This document shows, piece after piece, positions 8,452-16,382 of a stretch of 53,814 bases of DNA (position 1 is its first letter; every line of letters starts with the position of its first letter). Location: positions 1-53,814 of the forward strand of contig JBFICW010000017.1 in NCBI GenBank assembly GCA_041581635.1. Reading direction: 5' to 3'. Position numbers and translations under genes: made by a program. The notes beneath the pieces were generated by a model. The model did not search any database and was not told the origin of the DNA. It saw only the letters and a program-made list of their open reading frames with translations. This DNA comes from Porticoccus sp041581635 (GTDB lineage Bacteria > Pseudomonadota > Gammaproteobacteria > Pseudomonadales > Porticoccaceae).

Positions 8452-9312
8452 ATGGCTGTCGGAAAAGAAGTTAAAACCAAAATCACCAGTATTCAAAGCA
8501 CTCAAAAAATTACTAGTGCAATGGAGATGGTGGCTGCGAGCAAGATGCGTCGTGCCCAGGAGCGCCGAGAACTCGGCAAGCCCTATGCTGACCGCATCCG
8601 TTCTGTCGTTGGTCACATTGCCAGTGCAGTGAGTGAATACAAGCACCAATATATGGAGCAGCGCGAGATCAAGCGCGTTGGCTATATTATTATCTCGACG
8701 GATCGGGGTTTGTGCGGTGGTTTAAACACTAACTTGTTTAAGCAAGTTATTAAATCAATGAAAGACTGGTCTGATCAGGATATTGAAAACGACCTTTGTG
8801 TTGTAGGTAATAAAGCAGCTGCGTTCTTTGGTAGTTTCGGTGGCAACATTGTCGCTACAGTAAAAGATCTCGGTGATGCACCTTCTGCTAATGATCTCAT
8901 TGGTGGTGTAAAGGTCATGCTGGACGCTTATGACGAAGGTAAAATTGATCGGCTGTATGTTGTTTCAAATGAGTTTGTTAATACCATGACACAAAAGCCG
9001 GTTGTTGAGCAGTTATTACCGCTCCAACCAATTGAAGATGACAAACTGAAGCACCACTGGGATTATCTTTACGAACCAGATGCCAAGGAATTATTGGATG
9101 GACTATTGGTTCGTTATATTGAATCTCAGGTCTATCAGGGTGTAGTAGAAAATAAAGCCTGTGAACAGGCGGCGCGGATGATTGCTATGAAGAGCGCTAC
9201 CGACAATGCAGGTGATCTGATTAACGAATTGCAATTGCTCTATAACAAAGCTCGTCAGGCAGCTATTACTCAAGAGTTGTCAGAGATTGTTAGTGGAGCA
9301 GCAGCAGTTTAA
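8452..9312 (+). CDS. atpG: F1 ATP synthase subunit gamma
   Basis: Gamma is the central rotor shaft. The N-terminal coiled-coil helix begins KEVKTKITSIQSTQKITSAMEMVAASKMRRAQ, given here only as its family-defining core ITSAMEMVAASKM (about residues 22-34), and the C-terminal helix has the family segment MKSATDNAGDLINELQLLYN (about 246-265). The 286 residues equal the normal size. It is followed by atpD after 38 bp. Confidence 0.97.
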   Translation: MAVGKEVKTKITSIQSTQKITSAMEMVAASKMRRAQERRELGKPYADRIRSVVGHIASAVSEYKHQYMEQREIKRVGYIIISTDRGLCGGLNTNLFKQVIKSMKDWSDQDIENDLCVVGNKAAAFFGSFGGNIVATVKDLGDAPSANDLIGGVKVMLDAYDEGKIDRLYVVSNEFVNTMTQKPVVEQLLPLQPIEDDKLKHHWDYLYEPDAKELLDGLLVRYIESQVYQGVVENKACEQAARMIAMKSATDNAGDLINELQLLYNKARQAAITQELSEIVSGAAAV

Positions 9313-9350
9313 CCAAAGATTTTTAAGGTTTAGTTTAAGAGGAACCGGAA

Positions 9351-10751
9351 ATGAGTAGCGGACGTATCGTTCAAATTATTGGCGCTGTTATCGACGTGGA
9401 ATTTTCACGTGATCAAGTGCCAAACGTGTATGACGCACTACAGGTTGAAGATAAAGGTTTAACCCTTGAAGTTCAGCAACAGCTGGGTGACGGTGTAGTG
9501 CGAACTATTGCCATGGGTTCTTCAGAGGGCATCAGCCGAGGGCTTAGCGTCAATAATACTAATGCACCTATTTCTGTTCCTGTTGGTATAGAAACTCTAG
9601 GCCGTATCATGGATGTGTTGGGTAACCCCATTGATGAAAAGGGCCCCATCGGTGAGAAAGAGCGCGCTGCTATTCACCGTAAGCCACCCGCTTATGACGA
9701 GTTGGCGGCCTCCAATGAATTGTTGGAAACAGGCATTAAGGTCATCGACCTGGTTTGTCCATTTGCTAAGGGTGGTAAAGTTGGTCTGTTCGGTGGTGCG
9801 GGTGTTGGTAAAACCGTAAACATGATGGAACTGATTAACAACATCGCCACCGAGCACTCTGGTTTGTCAGTATTTGCTGGTGTTGGTGAGCGTACTCGTG
9901 AAGGTAACGATTTCTACTTTGAAATGCAGGAATCTAACGTTGTAAACGTTGAGACGCCAAGCGAATCTAAAGTAGCCATGGTATATGGTCAGATGAATGA
10001 GCCACCCGGAAACAGACTCCGTGTAGCACTGACTGGCCTAACCATGGCAGAAAAATTCCGTGACGAAGGTAAAGACGTACTGTTGTTCGTCGATAACATC
10101 TATCGTTACACATTGGCTGGTACAGAAGTATCTGCACTGTTGGGTCGTATGCCATCTGCGGTAGGTTATCAGCCTACTCTTGCAGAAGAAATGGGTGTAC
10201 TTCAAGAGCGTATTACTTCTACCAAGACTGGATCGATTACATCGGTACAGGCGGTCTATGTACCTGCGGATGATTTGACGGATCCATCTCCAGCAACAAC
10301 GTTTGCTCACCTGGATTCAACCGTTGTATTGAGTCGTGATATTGCTTCTAAAGGTATTTACCCTGCGGTAGACCCATTGGATTCAACTTCACGTCAGCTC
10401 GATCCACTGATTGTTGGTCAAGAGCACTATGAAGTCACACGTGGTGTTCAGTCTGTTCTTCAGCGCTTTAAAGAGCTGAAAGATATTATTGCTATCTTGG
10501 GTATGGACGAATTGTCCGAAGAAGACAAACAAGTGGTAGCTCGCGCTCGTAAGATTGAGCGTTTCTTGTCACAGCCATTCCACGTAGCAGAAATCTTTAC
10601 TGGTTCACCAGGCAAATATGTCTCTCTGAAGCAGACTATTGCCGGCTTCCAAGGCATTCTCAATGGCGACTATGATCACCTGCCAGAGCAGGCGTTCTAC
10701 ATGGTTGGCTCCATTGAAGAGGCTGTTGAAAAAGCTGAAAAGCTTAAGTAA
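9351..10751 (+). CDS. atpD: F1 ATP synthase subunit beta
   Basis: Beta holds the catalytic sites. The P-loop GGAGVGKTV is near residues 148-156, the catalytic GERTREGND near 179-187, and the alpha/beta signature region ALLGRMPSAVGYQPTLAEE is intact further on. Length is 466 residues and similarity to enterobacterial beta is visibly very high across the C-terminal half, including the DELSEEDK motif that contacts gamma. It is 21 bp before atpC. Confidence 0.98.
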   Translation: MSSGRIVQIIGAVIDVEFSRDQVPNVYDALQVEDKGLTLEVQQQLGDGVVRTIAMGSSEGISRGLSVNNTNAPISVPVGIETLGRIMDVLGNPIDEKGPIGEKERAAIHRKPPAYDELAASNELLETGIKVIDLVCPFAKGGKVGLFGGAGVGKTVNMMELINNIATEHSGLSVFAGVGERTREGNDFYFEMQESNVVNVETPSESKVAMVYGQMNEPPGNRLRVALTGLTMAEKFRDEGKDVLLFVDNIYRYTLAGTEVSALLGRMPSAVGYQPTLAEEMGVLQERITSTKTGSITSVQAVYVPADDLTDPSPATTFAHLDSTVVLSRDIASKGIYPAVDPLDSTSRQLDPLIVGQEHYEVTRGVQSVLQRFKELKDIIAILGMDELSEEDKQVVARARKIERFLSQPFHVAEIFTGSPGKYVSLKQTIAGFQGILNGDYDHLPEQAFYMVGSIEEAVEKAEKLK

Positions 10752-10772
10752 GCCAAAGAAAGGCGTTAAGAT

Positions 10773-11204
10773 ATGGCTATGACCGTCCATTGTAATATTG
10801 TAAGTGCTGAAGAGTCCTTGTTTTCAGGGTTGGTTGAACTGGTAGTGGCTACCGGCTCCCAGGGTGAACTGGGAATTGCTTTTGGTCATGCACCGCTATT
10901 GACCGACCTAAAACCTGGCCCAGTTCGCATCGTAAAGCAGGATGGCGAAGAGGAGATTTACTATCTTTCTGGTGGATTTCTCGAAGTTCAGCCAGATATC
11001 GTTTCCATCCTTTCTGACACAGCGTTGCGTGCAGATGATTTGGATGAAGCTGCTGCACTGGAAGCTAAGAACCAAGCCGAACAGGATCTTTCCAATCAGG
11101 GCGGCGAATTCGACTACTCACGGGCAGCATCTCAGCTGGCTGTGGCTGCGGCACAGCTTCGCACGATTGAACAGTTGCGAAAGAAATTGGGTGGCAAAAA
11201 GTAG
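10773..11204 (+). CDS. atpC: F1 ATP synthase subunit epsilon
   Basis: Epsilon couples gamma to the c-ring and can inhibit ATP hydrolysis through its C-terminal helices. The 143-residue protein has the N-terminal beta-sandwich (VHCNIVSAEESLFSG, GELGIAFGHAPLLT) and a helical hairpin in the last about 50 residues rich in Ala, Glu and Arg. It is the last atp gene, followed within 25 bp by a strong terminator. Confidence 0.96.
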   Translation: MAMTVHCNIVSAEESLFSGLVELVVATGSQGELGIAFGHAPLLTDLKPGPVRIVKQDGEEEIYYLSGGFLEVQPDIVSILSDTALRADDLDEAAALEAKNQAEQDLSNQGGEFDYSRAASQLAVAAAQLRTIEQLRKKLGGKK

Positions 11205-11224
11205 TTACCCCAGTGACTGTTATT

Positions 11225-11252
11225 AAAAGGGTGGCTTAGGCCACCCTTTTTT
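11225..11252 (+). terminator. Rho-independent terminator of the atp operon
   Basis: An 11-bp perfect stem (11225-11235 with 11240-11250) and a TTAG loop run into a T6 tract. It lies about 20 bases after the atpC stop. The A-rich 5' arm also gives some capacity to terminate transcription from the other strand, but no gene needs it there. Confidence 0.93.
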
Positions 11253-11341
11253 GTGTGTTATTTATGAGCGAGTCAGCTCTTGCCTATTCGTGGTAATGGA
11301 GCAAACTTCCTGATTAAATACCCAAAAATTAAGGAATCTAT

Positions 11342-12706
11342 ATGGCAACAGATATCGTGATCCTTGCTGCTGGTAAGGGCACTCGAATGAAGTCTGAGCT
11401 CCCCAAGGTGTTGCATTGCCTGGCTGGTCGCCCACTGTTACAACATGTGGTTGATACTGCCAGAATGGTTGATGACGCAAATATTTTGGTGGTAACGGGT
11501 CACGGAGCGGAGCAAGTACAGTCGGTGATATCCACAGATCATCTGATCTGCATTGAGCAAACTGAGCAGCTAGGTACAGCGCACGCAGTACTGCAGGCTT
11601 TACCTTTGCTCACGTCAAATGCCACTACCCTGATTCTCTATGGGGATGTGCCCTTGATCAGCCCTGAGACTATTTTTGGCATGCTTAATAACGTGTCTGA
11701 AGAAAGTATCGCGCTGCTTACGGTGCAGCTTGCTGACCCCACTGGTTATGGCCGTATCGTTCGAGATGAACGGGGTGAGGTGGCAGCGATCGTCGAGCAA
11801 AAAGATGCTAGTGCTGAGCAACTGCAAATTTCAGAGGTAAACACCGGAGTGCTCGCGCTACCCAGTGAGTGCTTGCGAGCATGGTTACCCCAGATAGGAA
11901 ACAACAATGCACAGGGTGAATACTACCTTACGGATATCATCTCTATTGCTCGTAGTGCCGGGTATTTGGTCAAGACATTCCAACCGGCTGCCATTGAAGA
12001 GGTAGAAGGTGTCAATAATCGATTACAACTCAATAACCTAGAGCGCTACTATCAACTGCAGCAAGCCAAACGACTAATGTCTGAAGGTGTTACTTTGGCC
12101 GATGCAGCACGAATAGATGTGCGCGGAAACCTTAAAACGGGTACAGACAACTTTATTGATATTAATTGTATTTTTGCTGGTGATGTCGTTCTCGGAAACA
12201 ACATAAGTGTTGGTCCAAATTGTCTGATCAGTAACAGTGTTATTGGCAACGGTGTAGAGATAAAAGCCAATAGCGTTATTGAGCAGTGCCAAATAGGCAA
12301 TAATGCAGTCATTGGTCCCTTTGCCCGGTTACGCCCCGGAACAGAGTTGGCTGCAGGTGTTAAGATTGGCAATTTTGTTGAAACTAAAAAAATAAAAGTA
12401 GGCAAAGGCAGCAAGATCAACCACCTCAGCTATATCGGTGATGCTGAATTAGGTGAAGATGTAAATGTGGGGGCCGGAACAATCACCTGTAACTACGATG
12501 GGGTCAATAAACACCTGACCACAATTGGAAATAATGCGTTTATTGGGTCGAATACTTCGTTGGTTGCACCTGTTGATGTGGGTAAAAATGCCACTGTCGG
12601 GGCGGGTTCTACCATCAATAAAAATGTCCCCGAAGGTGAATTGGGTTTGACCCGAGCCAGCCAGAAAAATATCGCTGGTTGGAAGCGTCCTTCTAAAAAG
12701 GATTAA
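11342..12706 (+). CDS. glmU: Bifunctional UDP-N-acetylglucosamine pyrophosphorylase / glucosamine-1-phosphate acetyltransferase GlmU
   Basis: GlmU acetylates glucosamine-1-phosphate and then uridylylates it, giving UDP-GlcNAc for peptidoglycan and lipopolysaccharide. The N-terminal nucleotidyltransferase has LAAGKGTRMKSELPKVLH at about residues 8-25. The C-terminal half is a left-handed beta-helix of hexapeptide repeats from about 250, with the acetyltransferase segment GPFARLRPGTELA and GAGTITCNYDGVNKH. At 454 residues it is full length. glmS follows after 26 bp, so substrate-forming and product-forming steps are co-expressed. No regulator gene lies between glmU and glmS, unlike some pseudomonads. 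Confidence 0.97.
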   Translation: MATDIVILAAGKGTRMKSELPKVLHCLAGRPLLQHVVDTARMVDDANILVVTGHGAEQVQSVISTDHLICIEQTEQLGTAHAVLQALPLLTSNATTLILYGDVPLISPETIFGMLNNVSEESIALLTVQLADPTGYGRIVRDERGEVAAIVEQKDASAEQLQISEVNTGVLALPSECLRAWLPQIGNNNAQGEYYLTDIISIARSAGYLVKTFQPAAIEEVEGVNNRLQLNNLERYYQLQQAKRLMSEGVTLADAARIDVRGNLKTGTDNFIDINCIFAGDVVLGNNISVGPNCLISNSVIGNGVEIKANSVIEQCQIGNNAVIGPFARLRPGTELAAGVKIGNFVETKKIKVGKGSKINHLSYIGDAELGEDVNVGAGTITCNYDGVNKHLTTIGNNAFIGSNTSLVAPVDVGKNATVGAGSTINKNVPEGELGLTRASQKNIAGWKRPSKKD

Positions 12707-12732
12707 CTTAGAAAAGTGAGCCAGAAATAACT

Positions 12733-14562
12733 ATGTGTGGAATTGTTGGTGCAGCAGGACAGCGTAATGTCACTGGTATTTTGGTTGAGGGTCTAAAGCG
12801 ACTAGAGTACCGCGGATATGATTCTGCCGGTTTGGGGGTAATAGACCAAACTGGCGTTCTTAACGTCCGCAAAAACACAGGGAAAGTAGCGAGTCTTGTC
12901 GATGGGTTAGCTAAAAAACCGGCTACCGGCAAGCTTGGAATAGCCCATACTCGATGGGCCACTCATGGAAAACCCAATGAAATAAATGCCCATCCTCATG
13001 TATCCGATGATGTGGCTGTTGTGCATAACGGCATCATTGAAAACCATAATGAGCTTCGAGCTGAGTTGAAGGATTTTGGGTATCAATTTGTCTCCGACAC
13101 AGATACCGAGGTGATAGCTCACCTCCTTCACCACCTGTTGAAAACAGCAGCCTCTTTAAAAATGGCCGTTCGACTAGCGACGACCAGACTTGAGGGTGCA
13201 TATGCGTTAGGCGTTATTAGCACGCGTGAACCCGATGTTCTCATTGGAACACGCAGTGGCAGCCCTTTGGTGTTGGGGGTTGGCATTGAAGAAAATTTTA
13301 TTGCTTCAGATCAGATGGCCCTTCGCCAAGTTACAGATCGGTTCATCTTCCTGGAGGAAGGTGATTTAGTCGAACTCAAAAATGGAACCTATACCATTGT
13401 AGATCGCGACGGTTTGGATGTAGAGCGCGAAGTGGTGAAGTTGTCTGGTGGTGATGATGTGACGGATAAAGGCGGTTATCGTCACTATATGATGAAGGAA
13501 ATTTTTGAGCAAAGTGTGGTTTTGGAAAATACGCTTCAAGGGCGCATTAGCCAGAAGCATGTGTTGCCAGAAGCGTTTGGCTCGGAGGCAAATAGTGTTT
13601 TCCCGCGAGTTAAAGGCGTGCACATTGTGGCTTGCGGAACCAGTTACCATGCTGGATTAGTAGCTCGTTACTGGCTCGAAGAATGGGCAGGAATTCCCTG
13701 TCAAGTTGAAGTCGCCAGTGAATACCGGTATAGGAAAGTTGTGGTGCCTGAAAACACCTTGTTTGTAACGATTTCTCAGTCTGGGGAAACGGCCGATACC
13801 TTGGCTGCGCTACAGGCTGCAAAAAAAGCTGGCTACCTGGCGAGTCTGGTTATCTGTAATGTTGCTAATAGTTCCTTGGTCCGTGAATCCGACTTGTCCT
13901 TAATGACCTATGCAGGCCCAGAAATTGGTGTGGCATCTACCAAGGCATTTACCACCCAGTTGGTGGCGCTCCAGTTACTCTGTATTGGTCTTGGTCGCAG
14001 TCACGGACTCAATGAGGAAAAAGAACAGTCTCTGGTGGAAGCGTTACATCAGTTGCCATCATTATGCCGGGAGACATTGGCGCTGGATGCTGAGATTGAA
14101 AAAACATTCGAGTGCTTTGCGGATAAACATCATGCCTTGTTTTTAGGGCGTGGAGTGCAGTACCCAGTATCATTGGAAGGGGCTCTTAAGCTCAAAGAAA
14201 TTTCATATATCCATGCAGAGGCCTACCCTTCAGGTGAACTGAAACATGGCCCGCTGGCACTGGTCGACGATGATATGCCTGTCGTTGCTGTAGCACCGAA
14301 TAATGAATTACTAGAAAAACTCAAATCAAACCTACATGAGGTTCAGGCTCGAGGTGGGCAATTATTTGTGTTTGCAGATAAAAAAGCGGGCTTCGAGAAT
14401 GAACCCGGCGTAACCGTGATGAATATTCCCCATGTGCCGGAAAGTCTCGAGGCCATTATTTACACCCTGCCACTCCAATTGCTTTCTTATCATGTGGCCG
14501 TTTTAAAGGGCACGGATGTTGACCAGCCACGCAATTTGGCGAAATCGGTGACCGTGGAATAA
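12733..14562 (+). CDS. glmS: Glutamine-fructose-6-phosphate aminotransferase (isomerizing) GlmS
   Basis: GlmS makes glucosamine-6-phosphate from fructose-6-phosphate and glutamine, the committed step of hexosamine synthesis. The N-terminal nucleophile cysteine follows the initiator (MCGIVGAAGQR), and the class II glutaminase domain runs to about residue 240. Two SIS domains follow, with CGTSYHAGL near 300 and the sugar-phosphate segment SQSGETADTLAAL near 349. The C-terminus ends LAKSVTVE as in the family. 609 residues is normal. The attTn7 insertion region lies just past glmS in many gammaproteobacteria, but the next gene starts 3 bp later and no Tn7-type element is present. Confidence 0.97.
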   Translation: MCGIVGAAGQRNVTGILVEGLKRLEYRGYDSAGLGVIDQTGVLNVRKNTGKVASLVDGLAKKPATGKLGIAHTRWATHGKPNEINAHPHVSDDVAVVHNGIIENHNELRAELKDFGYQFVSDTDTEVIAHLLHHLLKTAASLKMAVRLATTRLEGAYALGVISTREPDVLIGTRSGSPLVLGVGIEENFIASDQMALRQVTDRFIFLEEGDLVELKNGTYTIVDRDGLDVEREVVKLSGGDDVTDKGGYRHYMMKEIFEQSVVLENTLQGRISQKHVLPEAFGSEANSVFPRVKGVHIVACGTSYHAGLVARYWLEEWAGIPCQVEVASEYRYRKVVVPENTLFVTISQSGETADTLAALQAAKKAGYLASLVICNVANSSLVRESDLSLMTYAGPEIGVASTKAFTTQLVALQLLCIGLGRSHGLNEEKEQSLVEALHQLPSLCRETLALDAEIEKTFECFADKHHALFLGRGVQYPVSLEGALKLKEISYIHAEAYPSGELKHGPLALVDDDMPVVAVAPNNELLEKLKSNLHEVQARGGQLFVFADKKAGFENEPGVTVMNIPHVPESLEAIIYTLPLQLLSYHVAVLKGTDVDQPRNLAKSVTVE

Positions 14563-14565
14563 ACT

Positions 14566-15297
14566 ATGCAAAAAATTAATGTGAGTGAGCGCTCACTTTT
14601 ATTTTTGGTCTTTATTGGCTGTATGGTAATAACTGGTTGTTCAAATCAGCCTACCCCGGTTACAAGTTCTCAGCACAGTCAACAAGTACCCCTAGTAGAG
14701 GGTATGAGCGGGTCAGATATACACGAAATTGGTCGGCGCTATGGCCCCCTGGCCGAATCAAGGGTCAGGTATTGGCAATTGATGATCAACGCCTCAAAAG
14801 CATCGACAGACCAAATAAAGCTTCAACAGGCGAATGATTTTATTAACGGAGCCCGTTTTGTCGATGACATTGAAATATGGCAGACCAATGATTATTGGTC
14901 TACACCACTGGAATTTTTGATAATGGATGCCGGTGATTGTGAAGATTTTAGTATCGCTAAATATTTCACGCTCGAGAAAATGGGCGTCGCTATGGAAAAA
15001 ATGCGACTAACTTATGTCAAAGCGCTAAATCCCAGTAGAGCCCATATGGTGCTAACCTACTATTCAGACCCCTCTTCCGTACCCCTCGTGCTAGACAATC
15101 TTAACCCGAGTATCCTTCCTGCAACGGAGCGAATGGATCTTATACCGGTATATAGCTTTAATGGCGAAGACCTGTGGCTGGCTAAAACTCGCAGTAAGCA
15201 GGAGAAGGTTGGTAGCGCCAATACTCTCAAGCCATGGAAAGAACTTAATACAAGAATGACATCCGGCCTCCCTTCGATGGTTGTTCCTGTACCCTAA
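14566..15297 (+). CDS. LapG-like periplasmic cysteine protease (BTLCP family), predicted lipoprotein
   Basis: LapG proteases clip large surface adhesins of the LapA type from the outer membrane and are held inactive by the c-di-GMP receptor LapD. This 243-residue protein has the transglutaminase-like catalytic triad C125 (in GDCEDF), H160 (in RAHMVL) and D177 (in LVLDNL), with the same C-H and H-D spacing (35 and 17 residues) as known LapG, and the acidic residues around the cysteine that bind calcium in LapG are kept. The N-terminus has a lipobox ITGC with C25 as the lipidated residue, so membrane anchoring is predicted. It starts 3 bp after glmS. No lapD or adhesin gene is nearby, so the substrate is unknown. 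Confidence 0.85.
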   Translation: MQKINVSERSLLFLVFIGCMVITGCSNQPTPVTSSQHSQQVPLVEGMSGSDIHEIGRRYGPLAESRVRYWQLMINASKASTDQIKLQQANDFINGARFVDDIEIWQTNDYWSTPLEFLIMDAGDCEDFSIAKYFTLEKMGVAMEKMRLTYVKALNPSRAHMVLTYYSDPSSVPLVLDNLNPSILPATERMDLIPVYSFNGEDLWLAKTRSKQEKVGSANTLKPWKELNTRMTSGLPSMVVPVP

Positions 15298-15377
15298 GCA
15301 GTGTTACGTAAACATCGGCTCAGGCTATTTGGGAGCTTCATGAAGACAGCCCCTTGGAACACGGCACTACCTAATTG

Positions 15378-16241
15378 TCAGTCTTCCCCTGTGTTGGGTA
15401 CCCGGAGTGCTTCCAGCCCATGTTGAAGGTCTAGCAAGTGCTCCTGAAGCTGCCCGCCCTTGTGCTGTGCAACGCCAATGGCCAGCACATCTATCACGAC
15501 CAAATGCGCGATACGAGAGGACAGTGGCGTGTAAATCTGAATGTCTTCCTTGGCATCAATGGTTAATGGAATGGTTGCGGCCTGAGCCACCGGGCTATCC
15601 GATGGTGCGATGGCAATAACAATGGCACCGCGATTTTTAACCTGCTCCATGGCATTGATTAGTGTGGTTGTCCGGCCCGACTGGGAAATGGCAATGACGA
15701 CATCACCTGGAGCCATAGAGGTGGCAGACATATTTTGCAGGTGTGGGTCGGCATAGGCAGCAGCAGAGACTTGCAGCCGAAAAAATTTGTGCTGTGCATC
15801 AAAAGCAACGGCTGCGGAGGCACCAAAACCATAAAACTCAACCCGATTGGCTGCACAGATTGCCTGCACCGCGCGAGTTAACATTTCGAGGTCGAGAGAG
15901 TCTCGAACTTTAAGTAGCGTGTCTACCGTGGAGTCAAAGACTTTGAAGGTATATTCTGCCACGGAATCAGTATCCGTAACGGCAATTTGACCGTAACTGG
16001 GGCTTGAAGCCAGCTGCTGTGCCAGTGCCAACTTAAAGGCCTGAAAGCCATCGCACCCCACAGCACGACAAAATCGAACGACGGTAGGCTCACTAACCTC
16101 GGCGGCTTCAGCCAAATCGACAATTCTCATACGAATAACTTCGGAGAAGTTGGCCAGTATAAACTCAGCCACCTTGCGCTCTGATTTTCTCATTTCAGGT
16201 AGGCTAGTACTGATAGCGAGAGTAAGTTCTGCCGGCTTCAT
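15378..16241 (-). CDS. hexR: HexR-type transcriptional regulator (RpiR family)
   Basis: HexR represses central carbon genes (Entner-Doudoroff and related) and releases DNA when it binds 2-keto-3-deoxy-6-phosphogluconate. The 287-residue protein has an N-terminal RpiR helix-turn-helix (AEAAEVSEPTVVRFCRAVGCDGFQ at about 44-67, shown by VSEPTVVRFCRA) and a C-terminal SIS sugar-phosphate domain with GFGASAAVAFDAQHKFFR and ISQSGRTTTL. Both ends match HexR closely. No zwf, edd or pyk gene is next to it. A perfect palindrome 28 bp upstream is a likely autoregulatory operator. Confidence 0.85.
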   Translation of the reverse strand: MKPAELTLAISTSLPEMRKSERKVAEFILANFSEVIRMRIVDLAEAAEVSEPTVVRFCRAVGCDGFQAFKLALAQQLASSPSYGQIAVTDTDSVAEYTFKVFDSTVDTLLKVRDSLDLEMLTRAVQAICAANRVEFYGFGASAAVAFDAQHKFFRLQVSAAAYADPHLQNMSATSMAPGDVVIAISQSGRTTTLINAMEQVKNRGAIVIAIAPSDSPVAQAATIPLTIDAKEDIQIYTPLSSRIAHLVVIDVLAIGVAQHKGGQLQEHLLDLQHGLEALRVPNTGED

Positions 16242-16268
16242 GTCATATTTCCTTATCGTAATCGGCTA

Positions 16269-16285
16269 TTGTAAATAATTTACAA
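16269..16285. promoter_or_regulatory. Candidate HexR operator
   Basis: A 17-bp perfect palindrome (two 8-bp arms around a central A, TTGTAAAT/ATTTACAA) lies in the 141-bp divergent region between hexR and uvrD, 28 bp before the hexR start. Its TGTAA-N5-TTACA core resembles HexR sites described in Shewanella and the TTGT/ACAA ends described in Pseudomonas. The assignment to HexR is inferred from position and motif. Confidence 0.65.
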
Positions 16286-16382
16286 ATAAATGGAATTCTT
16301 GTAGTTTCGAATAGTTTGAATAAGGCCGAATAAATGCGTACTAGCAACCCATAAGGCATCCATTCTGCTAGAATTCTGCTCC

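Noticed and set aside
9402..9417. CACGTG-centred sequence in atpD resembling a ParB parS site
   Set aside because: Only the central bases match the 16-bp parS consensus; five outer positions differ, and it lies in a conserved coding region. Other CACGTG occurrences (for example near 112, 7765 and 10438) match no better.
16362..16382. Possible leaderless promoter and direct repeat just before uvrD (TAGAAT near the start codon, ATTCTGCT twice)
   Set aside because: No matching -35 is seen and the repeat is short; this is too weak to call, although uvrD lacks an evident ribosome site.
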